NCBI GenBank assembly: GCA_036735545.1
Contig: DAINOD010000101.1
Location: 1 to 10,779 of the forward strand
Origin: Rubrimonas sp036735545
Lineage (GTDB): Bacteria > Pseudomonadota > Alphaproteobacteria > Rhodobacterales > Rhodobacteraceae
DNA length: 10,779 nt
Direction: 5' to 3'
The notes under the pieces were generated by a model. The model worked only from the letters and a program-made list of their open reading frames with translations, was not told the DNA's origin and did no database searches. How positions within the stretch are numbered: the stretch's first letter is position 1; each line of letters begins with the position of its first letter. Below, piece after piece: positions 6,562-10,779 of the stretch. The position numbers were made by a program, and so were the translations under genes.

Positions 6562-7818
6562 ATGCTCAAGAATGTCGCCGCGGCGCTCATCGCGCTCGCG
6601 CCAGCAGTCGCATACGCGGCGCCGGTGCACGTGCTGTTTGTCGGCAACAGCTACACCTTCGGCCGCTACGACCCGGTCATGAGCTACAACGCCGCGAACG
6701 TCACCGACCTGACCGCGCCGGAGCGCGGCGGCACGTTCGAGAACCTGACCGGCAGCAACGCCTTCGAGCCCCACCCCTGGAGCGGCGTCGCCGGCATCTT
6801 CAAGCAGCTGACGGTTCAGGCCGGCCTCGACTACGCCGTGGCGCTCTCCACCCGAAACGCCGCGACGCTGCGCGGGCACTTCCTCAACCTGAACCCAGCC
6901 GGCTGGGATCTGCGCGGCAACATCGCCTTGCAGACGTGGGACAAGGTGGTCGTGCAGGAGCAGAGTGCGGCGCCGCTGCCGCGCCAGACCAACGCCAGCG
7001 GAAACGATCTCGGCTCGAACCCCGAGTTCTTTCGCTTCTACGCCGACAAGATCGAGAACTTCATCCACTCGTCGGAAATTCAGGACGAGTTCCGCGAGAA
7101 CGCCGCGTTTCCCGGCGCCACCAACGTTCTGCGCAACGACGCATGCGAAGCGGCGACCGGCTCCAGGGTCGCCTGCAACAGGATTCGCGATGCGGTGGTC
7201 AACCCCAACGGCTCGCCCGACACGGAGGTCTATCTCTACCAGACCTGGGCGCGCCAGAACCTGATCGACGGGGCGTTCCTGACCTCGACCGACGACATGA
7301 CCGGCGAGGTCACCCGCTCGGACATGCTGTCGCCGAACACCCACTACGCAGACCTCGAAAGCCTGACCGCCGACATCGTGGCGAGCTACGAGGAGGCCTT
7401 CGCCCAGGCGAAGGCCGACGGCACGCCGGGCTTCGCCGACATCGCGCCGGTGGGCGAGGCCTTTCTCCGCGCGGTGCGGACCGGGGTGGCGACGCGGAAC
7501 ATGTGGGCCGACGACGCGCCGACGGACGGGCTGATCGACCTGTGGTTCGACGACGGCACCCACGCCAGCACCCAGGGTTCGTATCTCGCCGCCCTGGTGC
7601 TGTTCGGCACGCTGACGGGGCTCGACCCCGCGCGCTTCGGCGCCGACGAGATCGCCGCGCGCGACCTCGGCATCGACGCGCGCAGCGCGCTGCAACTGCA
7701 GCGGGTCGCGAGCGACCAGCTCGGTCATGTCGCGCCGATCCCGTTGCCGGCGAGCGGCGCGCTGGCGCTGCTGGGGCTCGGGCTGCTGCGCCTCGCGGGC
7801 CGCCGGCGCGCGCGCTGA
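6562..7818 (+). CDS. Secreted SGNH-type hydrolase with VPLPA/PEP-CTERM-like sorting tail
   Basis: A 418-residue exported protein. Residues 1-19 form a signal peptide (LKNVAAALIALAPAVAYA). The mature part begins with VHVLFVGNSYTFG (22-34), where S30 fits the nucleophile of the SGNH block I. KVVVQEQS (about 130-137) is a strand and loop often seen in this subgroup. DDGTHAS (330-336) supplies D331-x-x-H334, the block V acid and base. This predicts an esterase or lipase-like activity of unknown substrate. The C-terminus has the three-part exosortase signal: IPLPASG (393-399), a hydrophobic Leu/Ala/Gly helix (about 400-411) and an Arg-rich end (GRRRAR). No exosortase gene is in the window. The ATG at 6562 is preferred over an in-frame GTG at 6526 because GGGGAG lies just upstream and the signal peptide then starts cleanly; the GTG would add 12 residues encoded through the inverted repeat. 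Confidence 0.82.
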   Translation: MLKNVAAALIALAPAVAYAAPVHVLFVGNSYTFGRYDPVMSYNAANVTDLTAPERGGTFENLTGSNAFEPHPWSGVAGIFKQLTVQAGLDYAVALSTRNAATLRGHFLNLNPAGWDLRGNIALQTWDKVVVQEQSAAPLPRQTNASGNDLGSNPEFFRFYADKIENFIHSSEIQDEFRENAAFPGATNVLRNDACEAATGSRVACNRIRDAVVNPNGSPDTEVYLYQTWARQNLIDGAFLTSTDDMTGEVTRSDMLSPNTHYADLESLTADIVASYEEAFAQAKADGTPGFADIAPVGEAFLRAVRTGVATRNMWADDAPTDGLIDLWFDDGTHASTQGSYLAALVLFGTLTGLDPARFGADEIAARDLGIDARSALQLQRVASDQLGHVAPIPLPASGALALLGLGLLRLAGRRRAR

Positions 7819-7821
7819 GCC

Positions 7822-7868
7822 CTCTCGCCCGCGCCGCCGCCGCGATGCTAGACTGCGGCCGGGCGAGA
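7822..7868. repeat. Nested inverted repeat between hydrolase and YcgN genes
   Basis: Outer arms TCTCGCCC (7822-7829) and GGGCGAGA (7861-7868) are perfect complements; inside them GCCGC (7838-7842) and GCGGC (7854-7858) also pair. It lies just after the hydrolase stop and before the ribosome binding site GGGAGG (7873-7878) of the next gene. It could be a hairpin marking the transcript end or a leader structure. There is no U-tract, and GC-rich sequence makes such pairings common. Confidence 0.35.
7845..7853 (+). promoter_or_regulatory. Candidate extended -10 element (TGCTAGACT) upstream of the YcgN gene
   Basis: TG-N-TAGACT matches an extended -10 with four of six TATAAT positions. It would start transcription around 7860, about 28 bases before the ATG at 7889. 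No clear -35 is visible, as tolerated for extended -10 promoters. It overlaps the nested inverted repeat. Confidence 0.25.
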
Positions 7869-7888
7869 CACCGGGAGGCGAGCGCACC

Positions 7889-8335
7889 ATGGCGGAGAAG
7901 CCGTTCTGGCGAAGCAAGACCCTCGAGCAGATGACGCCCGCGCAGTGGGAGAGCCTGTGCGACGGCTGCGGTCGGTGCTGCCTGCTGAAGCTTGAGGACG
8001 AGGACGACGGCGCAATCGCCTACACCAGCATAGCCTGCCGCCTGTTCGACGCCGAGACCTGCCGATGCGGCGCCTATGCGCTGCGCGCCCAGCTTGTGCC
8101 CGGCTGCGTGGTGCTGACGCCCGCCAGCATCCGCGAGACCGCGCACTGGATGCCAGAGACCTGCGCCTACCGCCGCCTCGCCGAAGGGCGCTCCCTGCCC
8201 GACTGGCACCCGCTCGTCAGCGGCGACCCCGACGGCGCGCACAAGGCCGGCGTCAGCGTGCGCGGCTGGACCGTGCCGGAATACGAGGTGCACGAGGAGG
8301 ACTATGAGGACCACGTCATCCCCGGCATGGCCTGA
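7889..8335 (+). CDS. ycgN: YcgN family (UPF0260) cysteine-cluster protein
   Basis: A 148-residue cytoplasmic protein of the YcgN/UPF0260 family, of unknown biochemical function. The family hallmark is seen: FWRSKTLEQMTPAQWESLC (6-24) leading into C24-DG-C27-GR-C30-C31, then C50 in IACRLF, C58 and C60 in ETCRCGAY, C73 in PGCVVLTP and C92 in TCAYRRLAEG. The later LPDWHPLVSGD (about 100-110) and SVRGWTVPE blocks also match E. coli YcgN from memory, as does length. The clustered cysteines suggest metal or Fe-S binding, a family-level hypothesis not settled by this sequence. The ATG at 7889 has GGGAGG about 10 bases upstream, a slightly long spacing. Neighbouring potassium transport genes begin 47 bases downstream; no functional link is evident. 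Confidence 0.93.
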   Translation: MAEKPFWRSKTLEQMTPAQWESLCDGCGRCCLLKLEDEDDGAIAYTSIACRLFDAETCRCGAYALRAQLVPGCVVLTPASIRETAHWMPETCAYRRLAEGRSLPDWHPLVSGDPDGAHKAGVSVRGWTVPEYEVHEEDYEDHVIPGMA

Positions 8336-8358
8336 CCGCGTGTCCACCGCCGGCCCCT

Positions 8359-8377
8359 GTCCCGACCCCGACGGGAC
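8359..8377. repeat. 6-bp stem GTCCCG-N7-CGGGAC just ahead of the ktrA start
   Basis: GTCCCG (8359-8364), loop ACCCCGA, CGGGAC (8372-8377), ending 5 bases before the GTG at 8383. The only purine patch that could act as a weak Shine-Dalgarno (ACGGGA, 8371-8376) lies in the right arm and loop edge, so the stem might limit ktrA translation. It lacks a U-tract and is not a standard terminator for the YcgN gene. Confidence 0.35.
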
Positions 8378-8382
8378 CGCGC

Positions 8383-9054
8383 GTGGCTGACGACGGAACG
8401 CGTCCGCGCACCTTCGCCGTGATCGGCCTCGGCGCCTTCGGCGCAACCGTGGCGCTCGAGCTGGCGCGTTTCGGCGACCGCGTGCTGGGGATCGACGTGG
8501 ACGAGTCGCGCGTCGCGCGGCTTGCCGACAAGCTGTCGGAGACAATCATCGCGGACGGCCGGGACGAGCAGACACTGCGCGACGCGGGCCTCGCCAACTA
8601 CGATGTCACGCTCGTGGCGATCGGCGAGAACCTCGAGGCCAGCATCCTGTGCACGATGAACGCACGGCTGATCGGCGGGGGCGCGGTGTGGGTCAAGGGC
8701 TTCGACCGCACGCACCACCGCATCCTGACCAAGCTGGGCGCCGACCGCGTCATCCAGCCCGAGCACGAGACGGGCATGCACGTCGCGCAGATGCTCCATA
8801 ACCCGCTGGTGCGCGATTACGTCAGCCTCGGCAACGGCTTCCACGTCGTCAACATCCTCGCGCCGGAGCGGCTGAACGAGCGCAAGATCGGCGCGCTGCG
8901 CCTCCACGAGCGGTTCGATCTGCGCTGCCTCGGCCTGATGCGCGGGACGGAGTATCTCGACTGCACAGCGGCCGACACGCTGCTGCAGACCGACGACCGG
9001 CTGCTGCTGCTGGGCCGTCGCGCGAACCTGCGCAAGTTCGCCGACGCGATCTGA
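8383..9054 (+). CDS. ktrA: Potassium uptake regulatory subunit, KtrA/TrkA RCK protein
   Basis: A 223-residue cytoplasmic nucleotide-binding subunit that gates a KtrB/TrkH-type potassium channel. The RCK_N Rossmann domain starts with FAVIGLGAFGATVALEL (11-27), containing G15-x-G17-x-x-G20, and D38 in VLGIDVDE at the end of strand two, the acidic residue that holds the nucleotide ribose. DGRDEQTLRDAGLANYD and LVAIGENLEASIL follow as the standard core. RCK_C is about 137-223 (SLGNGFHVVNILAPERL to the end, with DTLLQTDDRLLLLG). One RCK_N plus one RCK_C and a length near 220 fit KtrA, not the double-length E. coli TrkA. The start is GTG at 8383 with only a weak ribosome binding site. ktrB begins 4 bases after the stop, so the two form an operon. 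Confidence 0.92.
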   Translation: MADDGTRPRTFAVIGLGAFGATVALELARFGDRVLGIDVDESRVARLADKLSETIIADGRDEQTLRDAGLANYDVTLVAIGENLEASILCTMNARLIGGGAVWVKGFDRTHHRILTKLGADRVIQPEHETGMHVAQMLHNPLVRDYVSLGNGFHVVNILAPERLNERKIGALRLHERFDLRCLGLMRGTEYLDCTAADTLLQTDDRLLLLGRRANLRKFADAI

Positions 9055-9058
9055 CTCC

Positions 9059-10405
9059 GTGCCAGTCCGCCGCACGGTCGTGATGATGGGGCGCGGCGTC
9101 GGGCCGTCGCCGCCGGTGCTGCTGGCGCTGACCTATCTGGCCGTGGCCTGCCTCGGCACGGCCGCCCTGATGACGCCTTGGGCGCAGGCGCGTCCCTTCG
9201 GCTGGAGCGACGCGGCCTTCACCGCCATCTCCGCCGTCACCGTCACCGGGCTGGTGGTGCTGGACTCCGGCGCCGATCTCACGCGGTTCGGGCAGGGCGT
9301 GCTGATCGCGCTGTTCCAGGTTGGCGGGCTCGGGCTGATGACCTTCGCGGTGCTGCTGCTGTCGGCGCTGGGATTGCCCGTCGGGCTGACGGGGCGGCTC
9401 TATCTGCGCGGCGATCTCGGCCAGACCTCGCTCAGCAACCTCGTGCGGCTGACATGGGTGCTGCTGCGTTTCTCGCTGGCGGCGCAGGGGCTGGGGTTTC
9501 TCGCCCTGCTGGCCGCCTTCGCGCCGCAGATGGGTTGGGCCGACGGCGGATGGTTCGCGCTGTTCCACGCCGCGTCGGCCTTCAACAACGCGGGATTCGG
9601 GCTGAGGGCGGACAGTCTGACCAGTTGGGTGAGCGATCCGCTGGTGAACGGCGCGACCATGGCGATGGTGATCGCGGGCGGTCTCGGCTTCGCCGTGGTC
9701 GCCGATCTGTGGCGCACGCGCGGCTGGCGGCGGCTGGGGCTGAACTCCAAGATCATGCTCGCCGGCACGGCGGGGCTGCTGGTCTGGACGACGCTCGCCT
9801 TCGCGGCGCTGGAATGGCGCAACCCCGCCACGCTCGGCGCGCTGCCTGACGACGGAACGCGGCTGCTGGCCAGCATCTTTCAGGCGGTCATGCCCCGCTC
9901 CGGGGGCCTCGCCACCATCGACGTCGCGCGCACGCAGGACAGCACCGCGCTGATGATCATCACGCTGATGCTGATCGGCGGCGGGCCGACCTCCACTGCG
10001 GGGGGGATCAAGGTGACGACCTTCGTGGTGCTGCTGATGGCGCTGGTCGCCTTCTTCAAGCGGCGCGAGACGCTGCAAGCCTTCGGCCGCAGCCTCGGGC
10101 CGGAGGAACTGCTCAAGGTGCTCGCGCTGACCATGATCGCCATGATCATGGTCCTGATCTCGACCTTCGCGCTGCTGGCGACGCAGGAGGGGCGGTTTCT
10201 CGACCTGCTGTTCGAGGTCGCCTCCGCCTTCGGCACGGTCGGCCTGTCGCGCGGCGCGACGGGCGAGCTCGACGGCTTCGGAAGGGTGGTGATCTGCGCG
10301 CTGATGTTTCTCGGCCGGGTCGGGCCGCTGACGCTGGGCTATTTCCTCGCCACCCGCGCCGCGACGCGCATCCGATACCCCTCCGCGCAGGTCTATCTCG
10401 GCTGA
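9059..10405 (+). CDS. ktrB: Potassium channel/transporter subunit, KtrB/TrkH family
   Basis: A 448-residue inner-membrane protein forming the potassium pore gated by the KtrA ring. Four M1-P-M2 repeats are visible with filter loops TVTGL (61-65), NNAGFG (176-181), RSGGLAT (280-286) and GTVGLSR (392-398), so glycines G64, G179, the GG at 282-283 and G395 line the selectivity filter. The intramembrane gate loop is GGGPTSTAGGIKVTT (about 303-317). Length fits KtrB (about 440-460) rather than TrkH (about 480). The third filter reads SGGL where the family usually has T/S-A-G-F, a notable change. The start is taken as GTG at 9059, four bases after the ktrA stop; later in-frame starts at 9080, 9083 and 9086 are possible because no Shine-Dalgarno is obvious and residues 1-15 are not conserved. 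Confidence 0.92.
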   Translation: MPVRRTVVMMGRGVGPSPPVLLALTYLAVACLGTAALMTPWAQARPFGWSDAAFTAISAVTVTGLVVLDSGADLTRFGQGVLIALFQVGGLGLMTFAVLLLSALGLPVGLTGRLYLRGDLGQTSLSNLVRLTWVLLRFSLAAQGLGFLALLAAFAPQMGWADGGWFALFHAASAFNNAGFGLRADSLTSWVSDPLVNGATMAMVIAGGLGFAVVADLWRTRGWRRLGLNSKIMLAGTAGLLVWTTLAFAALEWRNPATLGALPDDGTRLLASIFQAVMPRSGGLATIDVARTQDSTALMIITLMLIGGGPTSTAGGIKVTTFVVLLMALVAFFKRRETLQAFGRSLGPEELLKVLALTMIAMIMVLISTFALLATQEGRFLDLLFEVASAFGTVGLSRGATGELDGFGRVVICALMFLGRVGPLTLGYFLATRAATRIRYPSAQVYLG

Positions 10406-10474
10406 GCGCTGGACGGCGCCGTGCTCCTGCGTGCATTGAGGGGGCGTCCGCACGTCAGCCATGGGGCCCGCCCG

Positions 10475-10779
10475 ATGCGTTTCTCCAGCGACAACATCTC
10501 CGCCTGCGCGCCCGAGATCATGGAGGCGGTGGTCCGCGCCAACGCCGACGTCGCGCGCCCCTACGGCGCCGACGCGATCACGCAGGCGCTTCAGGCGCAG
10601 GTGTCGGAGATCTTCGAGCGCGACGCGAGGGTCTATCTCGTGGCCACCGGCACCGCGGCCAACGCGCTGGCGCTGGCCTGTCTCTGCCCGCCCTGGGCGA
10701 CCGTCTTCTGCCACCGCAACGCGCATGTGGAGGAGGACGAGTGCGGCGCGCCCGAGTTCTACACCGGCGGCGCCAAGCT
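10475..10779 (+). CDS. ltaE: Low-specificity L-threonine aldolase, N-terminal part, cut by right edge
   Basis: PLP-dependent aldolase cleaving L-threonine or L-allo-threonine to glycine and acetaldehyde, cytoplasmic, fold type I (beta-eliminating lyase group). The 101 visible residues include FSSDN (3-7), the YGAD block (30-33), TGTAANALAL (58-67), which binds the PLP phosphate, and H80-RNA-H84-VEEDECGAPEF, where H84 fits the histidine that stacks on the PLP ring. Family members are about 335-350 residues, so some 70 percent, including the PLP lysine, lies beyond the window. The ATG at 10475-10477 is at the domain start; the ribosome binding site is poor (GGGG at 10463-10466). The ATG at 10461 is out of frame. 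It lies 69 bases after ktrB on the same strand with no terminator seen between them. Confidence 0.9.
   Translation, partial: MRFSSDNISACAPEIMEAVVRANADVARPYGADAITQALQAQVSEIFERDARVYLVATGTAANALALACLCPPWATVFCHRNAHVEEDECGAPEFYTGGAK

Noticed and set aside
5011..7917. A 968-residue open frame on the minus strand
   Set aside because: It runs antisense through the acyltransferase, transporter and hydrolase genes. Its translation is His/Arg/Gln/Gly-rich low-complexity text typical of the wobble-GC antisense frame in high-GC genomes, with no family motif.
5406..7934. An 842-residue open frame on the plus strand in another phase
   Set aside because: It overlaps the transporter and hydrolase in a different frame and is Arg-rich nonsense, while the overlapped frames carry full conserved domains.
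10413..10422. ACGGCGCCGT perfect 10-bp palindrome after ktrB
   Set aside because: Short, with no loop and no U-tract; expected by chance at this base composition.
8849..10726. A 625-residue open frame on the minus strand
   Set aside because: Antisense to ktrA, ktrB and the aldolase start; composition is dominated by His, Gln, Arg and Gly and it lacks any recognisable domain.
1..10779. CRISPR arrays, tRNA or rRNA genes, insertion sequences, phage or toxin-antitoxin genes
   Set aside because: Scanned for evenly spaced repeats, transposase or integrase motifs and tRNA-like cloverleaf sequences by eye and found none.

Overview
The window is very GC-rich and gene-dense. Gene starts are often GTG, coding regions abut or overlap, and the protein set (VPLPA-type C-terminal sorting tail, YcgN family protein, DmlA/TtuC-type dehydrogenase, KtrAB-type potassium system) points to an alphaproteobacterium, most likely of the Rhodobacteraceae/Rhodobacterales. 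This placement is inferred from gene content and base composition only; there is no rRNA or tRNA to anchor it. No gene-free stretch exceeds 300 bases. The largest gaps are 3253-3423 (divergent promoter region) and 536-701 (nothing convincing seen).

Left arm, minus strand (1-3252): read in transcription order, a PAS-containing sensor histidine kinase without a visible response regulator, a short secreted di-haem cytochrome c of the CcpA/MauG peroxidase family, a glyoxalase-fold VOC protein, and the N-terminal half of a tartrate/D-malate dehydrogenase (TtuC/DmlA) that runs off the left edge. Each has its own good Shine-Dalgarno sequence, and the gaps are 89-166 bases, so co-transcription is possible but not shown.

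Right arm, plus strand (3424-10779): a tight operon of ribF (FMN/FAD synthesis), a PlsC-type acyltransferase (4-base GTGA overlap) and an LplT-like MFS transporter (4-base gap). The last two together look like the membrane modules of the E. coli LplT-Aas lysophospholipid recycling system. Next comes a separately controlled secreted SGNH-type hydrolase with a signal peptide and a VPLPA/PEP-CTERM-like tail. Its ribosome binding site lies in a perfect inverted repeat. Then a YcgN (UPF0260) cysteine-cluster protein, a KtrA/TrkA RCK regulator followed 4 bases later by its KtrB/TrkH potassium channel subunit, and the start of a low-specificity threonine aldolase cut by the right edge.

Almost everything is a recognisable housekeeping or accessory family. 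I see no mobile element, CRISPR array, RNA gene or clearly new multi-gene system. The points worth a second look are the stem over the hydrolase start, the exosorted hydrolase itself, the split acyltransferase-flippase pair, the short di-haem protein and an unusual third selectivity filter in KtrB. No canonical stem-plus-U-tract terminator was found anywhere.
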